Source: Streptomyces chartreusis NRRL 3882 (lineage in GTDB: Bacteria > Actinomycetota > Actinomycetes > Streptomycetales > Streptomycetaceae). Taken from it: a DNA stretch of 64,000 nucleotides. The position numbers and the translations under genes were made by a program. This document shows positions 16,314-24,957 of the stretch, in pieces. The notes under the pieces were generated by a model that had not been told where the DNA came from, ran no database searches, and saw nothing but the letters and a program-made list of their open reading frames with translations. How positions within the stretch are numbered: position 1 is the stretch's first letter; each line of letters begins with the position of its first letter. The DNA lies in assembly GCF_900236475.1 (NCBI RefSeq), contig NZ_LT963352.1, forward strand, positions 1,302,001 through 1,366,000, in the 5' to 3' direction.

Positions 16314-16824
16314 CTACAAGAAAAGTGATCTGACTAACAAGCCGGCGTGACGCGAGGTTCGCGAGGAACCCAGTCGGATCTCGGCTGGCGAGCAGGAAGC
16401 AGACGACATCGGCGATTTCGTTCGGATCCCCAGCGCCCTCGCGCGTTTTGCCCCATCGGGCACGGCCGTGTGCCCGCCGAGCATCGCCGCCGTTCCCTCG
16501 ATGTGGACGGCTCCCGGGGAGACGGCGCCGACCCGCACACCCGACGGACCGGACTCGGACGCCCAATAGCGGGCGAGCGCTCCGGGTCGGCCTTCGAGGC
16601 GCCCTAAGCCGCACCGACCGCAGCTGGGGTTCAGGCAGTGCCCGACCCGATCAGGACGATCGATCCGCTCCGTCGGCGCACCATTTCGGGCACCAAGGCC
16701 GCTCTGCCGCGCAGGACGACGGACGCTCCTCGTCGGGCCAGTGCCTCGGCGATCGCCCGCCCGATCCACGATGTTGCCCTCGTGACCAGGGCGTTTCGTC
16801 CGCCAACTCGTTACTGACGGTCAT
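16314..16824 (-). pseudogene. Short-chain dehydrogenase remnant
   Basis: From the ATG at 16824 the protein begins MTVSNELADET. One frame then gives NALVTRATSWIGRAIAEAL and ARRGASVV (the Rossmann TGxxxGIG region, degenerate), and IVLIGSGTA followed by TGA. A different frame holds ARYWASESGPSGVRVGAVSP (the stretch after the catalytic Tyr-Lys) and a third holds NEIADVVCFLLAS near the C-terminus. The catalytic YxxxK segment is missing. At least three frame changes and one deletion make it non-functional. It is divergent from the MarR gene and codirectional with the azoreductase. Confidence 0.75.
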
Positions 16825-16918
16825 GACACGTCTCCTTGCCATGACCGGGCCGCGACCTGCCACCCGCTGCGTCATCGCGGGGCCGGAGCGCCCCCGCCCC
16901 CAGAAAACTATGGCGGCA

Positions 16919-16944
16919 AGATGTTCTGCTAACAAGATTATCTG
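16919..16944 (+). promoter_or_regulatory. Candidate MarR operator upstream of marR
   Basis: Reads AGATGTTCTGC, nine bases, TATCTG. It lies 32 bases before the marR start and matches the site upstream of the azoreductase gene. Autoregulation is the likely reason. Confidence 0.6.
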
Positions 16945-16975
16945 TCGCCATGCTGAAAGGTGCTACGGTGATCTG

Positions 16976-17467
16976 ATGTCCTCCTCTGAACCCCGCGGCC
17001 GAGCGAGCGAAAGCGCCAAGTGTCTTACCTTGGACAACGACCTGGTTTGGGCCATTCGCATGATCTCGGGGGCGCTTCGGCGCGCTGCAGCCGACGCCTC
17101 AGAGACGCTGCCCGGAGGATCACGCGCCTACTTGGTACTCATGGCACTGGCCGAGGCCGAGGGCAAACCCCCCACGCAGCTCGAACTGGCCGGCCAGGTC
17201 GGTCTCGACCGAACGGTGATGACCTACCTTCTCGACGACCTGGAGGGGCAGGGCCTGCTGTCGCGACGCCCGAATCCGCAGGACCGGCGGGCTCGCCACG
17301 TGATCCTTACGGACGAAGGCCGATCGCAACTGCAGCGCATGCGAACTGATGTCGCGGCCGCTGAGGCACGGCTGCTTGTGGAGTTGACCGGAGAACAGCA
17401 GGCCCAGTTTCGAGACCTCCTGACCCGGGTTGCGCTCACCGCTCAGCGGGGCACTGTCAAAGACTGA
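16976..17467 (+). CDS. MarR-family transcriptional regulator
   Basis: This 163-residue winged-helix protein includes the recognition region [20 protein letters not shown] (about residues 62-81). It also has the wing [20 protein letters not shown], the signature of MarR proteins that respond to phenolic or oxidative ligands. It probably works as a dimer, repressing itself and the leftward azoreductase. The ATG chosen follows the candidate operator; the frame is open far upstream only because of GC content. The downstream DNA holds the decayed aldolase on the opposite strand. Confidence 0.9.
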   Translation: MSSSEPRGRASESAKCLTLDNDLVWAIRMISGALRRAAADASETLPGGSRAYLVLMALAEAEGKPPTQLELAGQVGLDRTVMTYLLDDLEGQGLLSRRPNPQDRRARHVILTDEGRSQLQRMRTDVAAAEARLLVELTGEQQAQFRDLLTRVALTAQRGTVKD

Positions 17468-17679
17468 GGTGCGTGCTGTTCCTCTCTGGAGACAACTGCC
17501 AGGTAGCACAGAAGCGGCGGTGCTGGACGGGAATCGAGACCATTCCGAATGGCGATCATGCCCGTCCAGGTGGCGGTGGCACTCACGCTTCCAGCGTCGG
17601 CGTCCGGCGGGCCTTCTCCCGCGCCGACCGGTCTCCCTCCCTGTGCATGCAGGAGCGGTTTCCGCCCGCGCGGCCAGAT

Positions 17680-18230
17680 CCAACCCAACGCGATGTCGGT
17701 GATCATGTCCTCAGGGCCGCCGACCATGCGCCGTCTGCCGGCCTCCACGAGGATGCTGCGGGTGTCCAGGCCGTAGCGCGCGGCGGCGGTCTCGGATGGG
17801 CGCAGGAAGCTGGAGTACACGCCCGCGTAGCCGAGGGTGAGCGTCTCGCGGTCCACTTGTACCTCGCGGTCCTGCAGCGGACGTACGAGATTGTCGGCGG
17901 CGCCCATCAGCGGGAACAGATCGCATCCGTGCTCGAAGTCCCATCAGGTCGGCGACCGCGATGAAAGCCTCGAGGGGCAGTTGCCCGCGCCTGCCCCCTG
18001 CCCGGCGAGCGAGGCGTCGACGCGGACAGCGCCGCTCTCGACGGCGACGACGGTGTTCGCCATGCCCAGGGCGAGGTTGTGATGGGCGTGGATGCCCAAC
18101 TCCGTGGCCGGGTCCACGACGTCACGGTAGGCGCGGAAGCGGTCGCGGACACCGTCCATGGTGAGCCGGCCGCCGGAGTCGGTGACGTAGACGCAGTGAG
18201 TGCCGTACGACTCCATGAGCCGCGCCTGGA
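17680..18230 (-). pseudogene. 4-hydroxy-2-oxovalerate aldolase fragment with frameshifts
   Basis: The fragment reads [20 protein letters not shown], then [20 protein letters not shown] (metal-binding His pair) and [20 protein letters not shown]. After a one-base loss [13 protein letters not shown] appears in a second frame, and a compensating shift restores [10 protein letters not shown] and [20 protein letters not shown]. These are the C-terminal two thirds of the class II pyruvate aldolase of meta-cleavage pathways. The N-terminal third, with the catalytic start of the barrel, is absent beyond 18230. The 3' end degenerates after DIALGW. It lies just upstream of the vanA-like gene, on the opposite strand. 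Confidence 0.83.
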
Positions 18231-18388
18231 GTGGTGAGCAAGACGCATGACAAGGTCTGACCTGCTCTTCCGCAGAGACACTTCCGCCTGACAGAAGCCG
18301 CCTTGCGCGGCAGCCACAGCCGTCAGGACTCTGTTCCCAACCACGGCACGCGGGGCGACGAAGCCCCGCCGACAGGGACGGGAACCCC

Positions 18389-19459
18389 ATGCCTCACATG
18401 ACCGCCTTCGCCAGGAACCAGTGGTACGTCGCCGCCTATAGTCACGAGGTCGGGCGGGAGTTGCTCGGACGGACGATCCTCGGTGAGACGCTCGTGCTCT
18501 ACCGGACCGAGGAGGAGGGCACACCGGTCGTGCTGCACGACCGGTGTGTGCACCGCCGGTACCCGCTGTCCGAGGCCCCGACGCGCCTCGACGGCGACCG
18601 GATCGTCTGCGGGTACCACGGGTTCACGTACGACACGACCGGTACCTGCGTGTACGTACCGGGGCAGAAGCGGGTGCCGCGAACGGCCCGGGTCGCCTCC
18701 TACCCGGTCGTCGAGCAGGATTCGCTGATCTGGGTGTGGATCGGTGACCCCGCGCTCGCCGACCCGCAGAGCATCCCGCGGGCCAGGCACCTCGACTCCC
18801 CCGGCTGGGTCACCGTGCGCGGCATGGAGCCCATCGACTGCGACTACGGCCTGCTCGTCGACAACCTCCTTGACCTGTCCCACGAGACGTATCTGCACGG
18901 CGGGTACATCGGCACGCCCGAGGTCGCCGAGACGCCGATCACGACGGAGGTCGACGAGGGCGCCGGGATCGTCCGGGTGAGCCGGCACATGGACGACGCC
19001 GAGTGCCCTCCCTTCTACGCCAGGTCCACCGGCATCGAGGGGCGGATCACCCGCTGGCAGGACATCGAGTACCACGCGCCGTGCCTGTATCTGCTGCACA
19101 GCCGCATCGCCCCGGTCGGTGTGCTGCCCGAGCCGGACGGCAGCGACCCGAACGGCTTCCACACCGAGATCACGTACGCGATCACCCCGTCCGGCGACGG
19201 CAAGGTGTACGACTTCTGGGCCGTCTCCCGCGACTGGGCGACGGACGACGCCGAGGTCACCGAGTTCCTGCGCGGCAACAACCACACGGTCGTGATGCAG
19301 GACGTCACCGCGCTCAACCTGCTCCAGAAGACCCTCGGCACCGAGCGCACCGGTTACCAGGAGCTGAGCATCAACATCGACACCGGTGGTCTGGCCGCCC
19401 GCCGTATCCTCGCCCGGCTGGTGGAGCAGGGCGAGAAGCCCGTGGAGAAGGTCCAGTGA
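18389..19459 (+). CDS. vanA: Rieske aromatic-ring/O-demethylating oxygenase, VanA-like
   Basis: This 356-residue oxygenase component has the Rieske [2Fe-2S] ligands Cys53, His55 ([10 protein letters not shown]) and Cys74, His77 ([10 protein letters not shown]). The mononuclear iron site follows in [16 protein letters not shown], with His165, His170 and a bridging Asp. The N-terminal [20 protein letters not shown] is typical of vanillate O-demethylase alpha subunits, which release formaldehyde from methoxy groups. The stop overlaps the next gene (GTGA) and the reductase follows, so all three are one operon. Vanillate is the default guess. Related enzymes act on other methoxyarenes, carbazole or N-methylated prolines, and the hydroxyproline operon lies next door, so the substrate is open. 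Confidence 0.88.
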   Translation: MPHMTAFARNQWYVAAYSHEVGRELLGRTILGETLVLYRTEEEGTPVVLHDRCVHRRYPLSEAPTRLDGDRIVCGYHGFTYDTTGTCVYVPGQKRVPRTARVASYPVVEQDSLIWVWIGDPALADPQSIPRARHLDSPGWVTVRGMEPIDCDYGLLVDNLLDLSHETYLHGGYIGTPEVAETPITTEVDEGAGIVRVSRHMDDAECPPFYARSTGIEGRITRWQDIEYHAPCLYLLHSRIAPVGVLPEPDGSDPNGFHTEITYAITPSGDGKVYDFWAVSRDWATDDAEVTEFLRGNNHTVVMQDVTALNLLQKTLGTERTGYQELSINIDTGGLAARRILARLVEQGEKPVEKVQ

Positions 19460-19632
19460 CCAGTCCGACCGGCGAGATCTACCGCATCGACTGGCTGCCG
19501 GGCACCGACATCCTGCACGGCACCTGCCACTGCGGCCGTGAGCACACCGCGCAGGACCCCGTGGAGATGTGGGAGTGGATGCTCGCCCACCCGCAGGGGC
19601 ATGACGTCGACGAGCCGCGAGGGAACAGCTGA
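19456..19632 (+). CDS. Small Cys/His-rich protein between oxygenase and reductase
   Basis: This 58-residue protein is predicted from overlap on both sides: its GTG lies in the vanA stop, and its TGA overlaps the vanB start. The central HGTCHCGREHTAQDPVEMW contains two Cys and two His close together, a possible small metal site. The rest is polar, with Trp-rich helices (MWEWMLAHPQGHDV). There is no signal peptide or membrane helix. I do not recognise the family. Strict translational coupling between the two redox partners suggests a function with the oxygenase, such as substrate delivery or subunit assembly, but this is inference. Confidence 0.75.
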   Translation: MTSPTGEIYRIDWLPGTDILHGTCHCGREHTAQDPVEMWEWMLAHPQGHDVDEPRGNS

Positions 19633-20570
19633 TGAGCGTGTACGAAGCCGAACTCGTCGTCCCGCGGCGTGAGTTCGTCGCCGACGGCGTGGTCGCCCTG
19701 ACCCTGCGCCACCCGTTGGGCGAGCCGCTCCCGGCGTGGGAGCCGGGCGCCCACATCGACGTCGTGCTCGGCCCCGGGCTGGAGCGGCAGTACTCGCTGT
19801 GCGGCGATCCGGCGGACCGGTCGGCCTGGCGGATCGCGGTGCTGCGCGAGCCGGACGGCCGGGGTGGTTCGGCCCATGTGCACGAGCAGGTGGGGCAGGG
19901 CGACAAGGTCCGGGTGCGCGGGCCCCGGAACAACTTCGGCCTGGAGCCCGCCCCCCGCTACCGCTTCGTCGCGGGCGGCATCGGCATCACCCCGATCCTG
20001 CCGATGCTGGCGGCTGCCGAGGCGGCGGGCGCCGAGTGGACGCTGCTGTACGGCGGGCGCACCCGCCGGTCGATGGCGTTCGGCGAGGAACTCGCCCGGC
20101 GGTACGGGGACCGGGTGACCATCGCGCCCGAGGACGAGACGGGGCTGCTGGACCTGCCCGCGGTGCTGGACGACGTACCCGAGGGCACGCTCGTCTACTG
20201 CTGCGGCCCCGGCCCGCTGCTGGACGCGGTCGAGGAGCGCTGCCCGTCCGGAGTGCTGCGCGTCGAGCGGTTCCGGCCGAAGGAGCAGGAGACGGGCGGC
20301 GACACCGAGTTCGAGGTGCGGCTGGCGCGGAGCGGCAGGACACTCACGGTCGCGCCGGACGTGTCGGTACTGGACGCCGTGCGCGCCGCCGGGGTCGAGG
20401 TGCTCTACTCCTGCACCGAGGGCACCTGCGGCACCTGCGAGACCGACGTGCTGGAGGGCGAGCCTGACCACCGCGACTCGGTGCTCACCGACGACGAGCG
20501 CGCGGCGGGCGAGACCATGCTCATCTGTGTGTCCCGCTGCCGTGGCGGGCGGCTCGTGCTGGACCTGTGA
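19632..20570 (+). CDS. vanB: Phthalate dioxygenase reductase-type electron transfer protein, VanB-like
   Basis: This 312-residue protein has three domains in order. A flavin-binding barrel contains RQYSLCGDP (about 53-60). An NAD-binding domain contains FVAGGIGITPILPML (112-126) and YCCGPGPLL. A C-terminal plant-type ferredoxin has ligands Cys261, Cys266, Cys269 and Cys299 (SCTEGTCGTCETD, MLICVSRC). It moves electrons from NADH through FMN and a [2Fe-2S] cluster to the Rieske oxygenase encoded two genes upstream. ATG overlap with the small middle gene shows coupling. A hairpin follows before the convergent GntR gene. Confidence 0.92.
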   Translation: MSVYEAELVVPRREFVADGVVALTLRHPLGEPLPAWEPGAHIDVVLGPGLERQYSLCGDPADRSAWRIAVLREPDGRGGSAHVHEQVGQGDKVRVRGPRNNFGLEPAPRYRFVAGGIGITPILPMLAAAEAAGAEWTLLYGGRTRRSMAFGEELARRYGDRVTIAPEDETGLLDLPAVLDDVPEGTLVYCCGPGPLLDAVEERCPSGVLRVERFRPKEQETGGDTEFEVRLARSGRTLTVAPDVSVLDAVRAAGVEVLYSCTEGTCGTCETDVLEGEPDHRDSVLTDDERAAGETMLICVSRCRGGRLVLDL

Positions 20571-20586
20571 CCGGGCCGCCGCCCCT

Positions 20587-20615
20587 CGCCGTCCCGGTCC
20601 CGCACCGGGACGGCG
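20587..20615. terminator. Hairpin terminator between convergent operons
   Basis: CGCCGTCCCGGT (20587-20598) and its exact complement (20604-20615) flank a five-base loop. It separates the vanAB operon from the leftward-reading hydroxyproline operon and could stop both. Confidence 0.75.
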
Positions 20616-20683
20616 GGCGGGCGCGGGCGGTCGGGACGGCCGCTGTTCGCATCCGGCGCGTACAACCCGTGTCGAGGAACAGG

Positions 20684-21355
20684 TCAGGGTGCCGCCCACA
20701 GGCCCCGGACGTGCGAGAGGTGCCGGGTCATCACCGCCCGTACGGCTTCCTCGTCCCGGGCGAGCAGCGCGTCCAGGATCTCCAGGTGCTCCTCCGCCGA
20801 CGCCTCCAGCCGTCCCTGCTCGACGAGCGCGGTCAGTCCGTAGAGCCGGGAACGGCGTCTGAGGTCCCGTACGACGTCGACGAGATGGTCGTTGCCCGCG
20901 AGGGCCAGCAGGCCGAGGTGGAAGCGCAGGTCGGCCTCGACGTAGGCGATGAGGTCACCGGCCGCGGCGGAGGTGACTATCTCCTGGGCGACGGGCCGGA
21001 GCGCCTCCAGTGCCACCGGGTCGGCCGTGGCCGCGAGGCCCGCCGTCGTGGGGATCTCGATCAGCGCCCGGATGTGGGTGTACTCGTCCAGTTGCTTCTC
21101 GGAGACGGCCGTGACCCGGAAGCCCTTGTTGGGCACGGTGTCGACGAGGCCTTCCTTGGCGAGGTCGAGCATGGCCTCGCGCACGGGGGTGGCGGAGACG
21201 CCGAAGCGGGCGGCGAGGCCGGGGGCCGAGTAGACCTCTCCGGGGAGCAGCTCGCCGGCGATCAGGGCCGCCCGCAGCGCGTCCGCGACCCGCTCCCGGT
21301 GGCTGGGCTTCCTGCTGCCCAGCACGGGCAGGGCGGGGGTGTGCTGCGAGGCCAT
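20684..21355 (-). CDS. GntR-family regulator, FadR/FCD type
   Basis: This 223-residue protein has an N-terminal winged helix (about residues 20-85: RVADALRAALIAGELLPGEV, FGVSATPVREAMLDLAKEGL). A C-terminal all-helical FCD domain follows with the metal-ligand pattern DLRFHLGLL and HLEILDALLARD. FCD regulators bind organic acids. As the last gene of the hydroxyproline operon, it most likely senses a pathway intermediate and represses the operon. The ATG chosen follows an AGAGGA at a somewhat long distance. A GTG seven codons upstream has no ribosome site. Confidence 0.88.
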   Translation of the reverse strand: MASQHTPALPVLGSRKPSHRERVADALRAALIAGELLPGEVYSAPGLAARFGVSATPVREAMLDLAKEGLVDTVPNKGFRVTAVSEKQLDEYTHIRALIEIPTTAGLAATADPVALEALRPVAQEIVTSAAAGDLIAYVEADLRFHLGLLALAGNDHLVDVVRDLRRRSRLYGLTALVEQGRLEASAEEHLEILDALLARDEEAVRAVMTRHLSHVRGLWAAP

Positions 21356-21409
21356 GACGGTCGTGGTTCCTCTCACGGTCGGATCGTGCGCGGCTCAATC
21401 GTGCGCGGC

Positions 21410-22411
21410 TTACAGGACGAACCCCGCCGGGAACGGGTCCTCGGGGTCCAGCAGGTACTGGGCGGTGCCGGTGATCCAGGCGCGTCCGGAGAAGCTCGGC
21501 AGCACCGCCGGGCGGCCCGCCACCTCGGTGGTGCCGAGCAGTCTGCCGGTGAACCGGGTGCCGATGAAGGACTCGTTCACGAACTCGGTGTGCAGCGGGA
21601 GTTCGCCGCGTGCGTGCAACTGTGCCATGCGGGCACTGGTGCCCGTGCCGCAGGGCGAGCGGTCGAACCAGCCGGGGTGGATGGCCATGGCGTGCCGGGA
21701 GTGGCGGGCGGTCGAGCCGGGGGCGGCCAGGTAGACGTGGTGGATGCCGTGGATGGACGGGTCCTCCGGGTGGACGGGCGGGTCCTCGGCGTTGACGGCG
21801 GCCATGAGGGACAGGCCGGCCCGGAGGATGTCGTCCTTGCGGGACCTGTCGAAGGGCAGGCCGAGACGCTCCAGCGGCAGGATGGCGTAGAAGTTGCCGC
21901 CGAAGGCGAGGTCGTACGTCACCGTCCGGCCGTCGGGGAGGGTGGCCTTGCGGTCGAGGCCGACGGCGAAGGAGGGCACGTTCCGCAGGGTGACCCCCTT
22001 GGCTGCGCCGTTCGCCACGGCCACCTCGGCGACGACCGGGCCCGCCGGGGTGTCGAGCCGGATGGTGGTGACCGGTTCGGTGACCTCGACCATGCCGGTC
22101 TCGACGAGCACGGTCGCCACGCCGATCGTGCCGTGCCCGCACATCGGCAGATAGCCGGAGACCTCGATGTAGACGACGCCCCAGTCGCAGTCGGGCCGGG
22201 TCGGCGGCTGGAGGATGGCGCCGCTCATGGCGGAGTGCCCGCGCGGCTCGTTCATCAGCAACTGCTTGATGTCGTCGCGGTGTTCGCGGAAATACAGTCG
22301 CCGCTCGTTCATGGTGGCGCCGGGGATGGTGCCGATGCCGCCGGTGATCACGCGGGTCGGCATGCCCTCGGTGTGCGAGTCGACGGCGTGCAGGACGAGT
22401 CTGCTGCGCAT
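21410..22411 (-). CDS. 4-hydroxyproline 2-epimerase / proline racemase family
   Basis: This 333-residue enzyme has both catalytic cysteines of the family: Cys91 in YLPMCGHGTIG and Cys254 in DRSPCGTGTSARMA. It interconverts trans-4-hydroxy-L-proline and cis-4-hydroxy-D-proline through a two-base mechanism without cofactor. The operon partners make this substrate far more likely than proline: a three-part flavin dehydrogenase that would oxidise cis-4-hydroxy-D-proline, and a deaminase for the resulting pyrroline. It starts five bases after the deaminase gene. It is cytoplasmic, with no signal peptide. Confidence 0.92.
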   Translation of the reverse strand: MRSRLVLHAVDSHTEGMPTRVITGGIGTIPGATMNERRLYFREHRDDIKQLLMNEPRGHSAMSGAILQPPTRPDCDWGVVYIEVSGYLPMCGHGTIGVATVLVETGMVEVTEPVTTIRLDTPAGPVVAEVAVANGAAKGVTLRNVPSFAVGLDRKATLPDGRTVTYDLAFGGNFYAILPLERLGLPFDRSRKDDILRAGLSLMAAVNAEDPPVHPEDPSIHGIHHVYLAAPGSTARHSRHAMAIHPGWFDRSPCGTGTSARMAQLHARGELPLHTEFVNESFIGTRFTGRLLGTTEVAGRPAVLPSFSGRAWITGTAQYLLDPEDPFPAGFVL

Positions 22412-22416
22412 GATCC

Positions 22417-23307
22417 CTACGACAATCCGGCCGCTACGGCCTTCTCGGTGGCGGCCCGGACGGCGGCCTCCTGCCCGGGCAGCAGCGGCATGCGCGGCGG
22501 GCGGCAGGGTCCGCCGTGGCGGCCGACGAGGTCCATGGACAGTTTGATGGCCTGGACGAACTCCACCCGCGAGTCCCACCGCAGCAGCGGATGCAGCTGC
22601 CGGTACAGGGACCGCGCGGTGTCGAGGTCGCCGTCGACGGCCGCGTGGTACAGCTCGACGGACGCCTGGGGCAGCGCGTTCGGGTAGCCCGCCACCCAGC
22701 CCTTCGCGCCCGCGACGGCCAGCTCCAGCAGGACGTCGTCGGCGCCGATCAGCAGGTCGAGTTCGGGGGCGAGTTCGGCGATGCGGTAGGCCCGGCGGAC
22801 GTCTCCGGAGAACTCCTTCACTCCCCGGATGTACCCCTCCCCGTGCAGCCGGGCGAGCAGCTCCGGCACGAGGTCGACCTTGGTGTCGACGGGGTTGTTG
22901 TACGCGACGACCGGCAGGCCCGCCTTCGCGACCTCGGCGTAGTGGGCGAGGACGGAGCGCTCGTCGGCGCGGTAGGCGTTCGGCGGCAGCAGCATCACCG
23001 CCCGGCACCCGGCCTCGCCCGCCTGCTCGGCCCAGCGCCGGGACTCGGCGGACCCGTACGCGGCGACGCCGGGCATGACGCGCTGCCCGCCGATCGCGGC
23101 GACGGCCGTCTCGACGACCCGGGCGCGCTCCTCGGGGGTGAGCACCTGGTACTCGCCGAGGGAGCCGTTCGGCACGACGCCGTCACAGCCGTTGTCGACC
23201 AGCCAGGCGCAGTGCTCGGCGTACTTGTCGTAGTCCACGGAGAGGTCGTCGTTCAGCGGGAGCGCGGTGGCGACGAGGACGCCGTGCCAGGGGCGGGGGT
23301 CGGTCAT
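22417..23307 (-). CDS. DHDPS/NAL-family lyase, probable 1-pyrroline-4-hydroxy-2-carboxylate deaminase
   Basis: This 296-residue TIM barrel has the Schiff-base lysine Lys164 in IRGVKEFSGD and the active-site Tyr136 in VVAYNNPVD. The N-terminal GSLGEYQVLTPEER replaces the usual GTTGE loop, as in hydroxyproline-pathway members. The reaction expected is removal of ammonia and water from delta-1-pyrroline-4-hydroxy-2-carboxylate to give alpha-ketoglutarate semialdehyde. It overlaps the preceding FAD-oxidoreductase gene by four bases. No dehydrogenase for the semialdehyde is encoded nearby, so that step must be supplied elsewhere. Other DHDPS-like functions are possible but less consistent with context. 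Confidence 0.88.
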   Translation of the reverse strand: MTDPRPWHGVLVATALPLNDDLSVDYDKYAEHCAWLVDNGCDGVVPNGSLGEYQVLTPEERARVVETAVAAIGGQRVMPGVAAYGSAESRRWAEQAGEAGCRAVMLLPPNAYRADERSVLAHYAEVAKAGLPVVAYNNPVDTKVDLVPELLARLHGEGYIRGVKEFSGDVRRAYRIAELAPELDLLIGADDVLLELAVAGAKGWVAGYPNALPQASVELYHAAVDGDLDTARSLYRQLHPLLRWDSRVEFVQAIKLSMDLVGRHGGPCRPPRMPLLPGQEAAVRAATEKAVAAGLS

Positions 23308-24668
23308 GACAGTTCCTCCTGGGTGTGTTGCCGTGCGAGGACGCCGAGCGGTACGGGACGGGCGAACGGCCTTCGGGGCGGGACGGGCGGGCAGCCGGCG
23401 AGGCCCGCGACGGCGGCTGCGCACACCCGGCCCTGGCACCAGCCCATTCCGGCCCGGGTCAGCAGTTTCACGGTGCGCTCGTCGCCCGCTCCGAGGTCCA
23501 GGGCGTCGCGCACGGCACCGGCGGTGACCTCCTCGCAGCGGCAGACCACGGTGTCGTCGGTGGCCTGCTCGGGCCAGTGCGCGGGCGGCGCGTAGGCGGC
23601 ATGCAGGGCGGCTGCGGAACTCCTGAGCTTCGTACGGGCCTTGAGGGCGGCGGGTGCCGGGTCGGGGGTGGTGCCGCGCAGGGACGCGGCGGCGGCGCAC
23701 CCGGCGATGTGCCCCTCGGCGAGGGCGAGGGCCGCGCCGCCGATACCGGTGGACTCCCCGGCCGCCCACACGCCGGGCACGTCCGTGCGCTGCTCGGTGT
23801 CGACGGCCACGGCGAGCCCGTCCAGGCCGCAGCCGAGGCCCACCGCCAGGTCGGTGTGCGGGAGCATGCCGTGGCCGACGGCCAGGGTGTCGCAGGGCAG
23901 TTGCCGCTCCGTGCCGGGCCGGACGCGTCCGTCGGTGTCGAGGGCGGCGACCGTGACGCCGGTCAGCCGGTCGTCGCCGTGGGCGCGGACGACGGTGTGG
24001 CGGGTCAGCACCGGCACGCGGTGGCGCAGCAGCCGGGCAGCGTATCCGGCGCCCTCCGGGAGCTTGCCGGCCAGGGCCCGGCCGTGGCGGGCCAGGCGCC
24101 CGGGGCCGGTCGACTCGACGAGCGCGGCGACCTCGACGCCGGCTGCGGCGAGCCCGGTCGCCACGGGCAGCAGCAGCGGTCCGGTCCCGGCCACGACGGC
24201 TCTGCGCCCCGGCACCACGAGTCCGCCCTTGAGCATGGCCTGGGCGCCCCCGGCGGTGACGACGCCCGGGAGCGTCCAGCCGGGGAAGGGCAGCACGTGT
24301 TCGTATCCGCCGGTGGCCAGGAGCACGGCACGGGCGTGCACTTCGGCCGGTTCCTCCTGCTCCGGGCCGAGCAGCGCGTGCACGGTGAAGCCGCCAGACT
24401 TCCGTTCGACGCACCACACGTGATGGTCCGTCAGTACCCGTACGGAGCTGGCGGCGAGGCCGTCCCGCAGTCGCTCCCAGGTTCGCCACTGGTGGTGCAG
24501 CGCCTCGGGGCGCCCGGCTCCGAGCCCGGCGGCGGGCTGCCGGTAGAACTGCCCGCCGGTCTCCGTCGCCGCGTCGACGAGCGCGACCCGCGTGCCGCGC
24601 GCGGCAGCCGCAAGCGACGCGGCCAGCCCGGCCGGTCCGGCACCGATCACGGCGAGTTCAGTCCGCAT
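23304..24668 (-). CDS. FAD/NAD(P)-binding oxidoreductase with BFD-like [2Fe-2S] domain
   Basis: This 454-residue subunit resembles the alpha chain of D-hydroxyproline or octopine dehydrogenases. It has GAGPAGLAA (residues 9-17), a second dinucleotide fold (VVAGTGPLLLPVATGLAAAG), and the flavin segment GVWAAGESTGIGGAALALAEG. A C-terminal cluster domain has Cys376, Cys378, Cys411 and Cys416 (VCRCEEVT, GMGWCQGRVC). It passes electrons from the FAD-dependent beta chain through its cluster. Its start overlaps the end of the small [2Fe-2S] gene by 11 bases, and its stop overlaps the deaminase start by four. Confidence 0.9.
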   Translation of the reverse strand: MRTELAVIGAGPAGLAASLAAAARGTRVALVDAATETGGQFYRQPAAGLGAGRPEALHHQWRTWERLRDGLAASSVRVLTDHHVWCVERKSGGFTVHALLGPEQEEPAEVHARAVLLATGGYEHVLPFPGWTLPGVVTAGGAQAMLKGGLVVPGRRAVVAGTGPLLLPVATGLAAAGVEVAALVESTGPGRLARHGRALAGKLPEGAGYAARLLRHRVPVLTRHTVVRAHGDDRLTGVTVAALDTDGRVRPGTERQLPCDTLAVGHGMLPHTDLAVGLGCGLDGLAVAVDTEQRTDVPGVWAAGESTGIGGAALALAEGHIAGCAAAASLRGTTPDPAPAALKARTKLRSSAAALHAAYAPPAHWPEQATDDTVVCRCEEVTAGAVRDALDLGAGDERTVKLLTRAGMGWCQGRVCAAAVAGLAGCPPVPPRRPFARPVPLGVLARQHTQEELS

Positions 24669-24957
24669 GGCCTGTCGCCTCCTGCGTGGCGATCACGTCA
24701 CCCGGCCGCACCGGGAGCAGGCAAGCCCGTTGGTTGGGGCGGCCGTTGACGGTCACCAGGCAGTCGAAGCAGACGCCGATCCCGCAGAACACCCCGCGCG
24801 GACGGCCCTCGCCCCGGGTGGTGCGCCAGGAGGTGACGCCCGCCGCCCACAGCACGGCGGCGACCGTCCGGCCCGGCAGCGCCTCGACCGGCCGCCCGTC
24901 GAACGTGACCGTGAAGGCGGGGCCGGGTCCGGCCGCCGCCAGCTCCAGTGGATTCAC
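24658..24957 (-). CDS. Small [2Fe-2S] ferredoxin-like subunit (gamma chain)
   Basis: This 99-residue protein is a single plant-type iron-sulfur domain. Its ligands are Cys58, Cys63 and Cys66 (GVFCGIGVCFDCLV) and Cys79 (QRACL). Proteins of this kind form the small subunit of heterotrimeric D-hydroxyproline, sarcosine and opine dehydrogenases, where they stabilise the complex and help move electrons. It overlaps genes on both sides, so the three subunits are made in step. No signal peptide is present. Confidence 0.9.
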   Translation of the reverse strand: MNPLELAAAGPGPAFTVTFDGRPVEALPGRTVAAVLWAAGVTSWRTTRGEGRPRGVFCGIGVCFDCLVTVNGRPNQRACLLPVRPGDVIATQEATGHAD

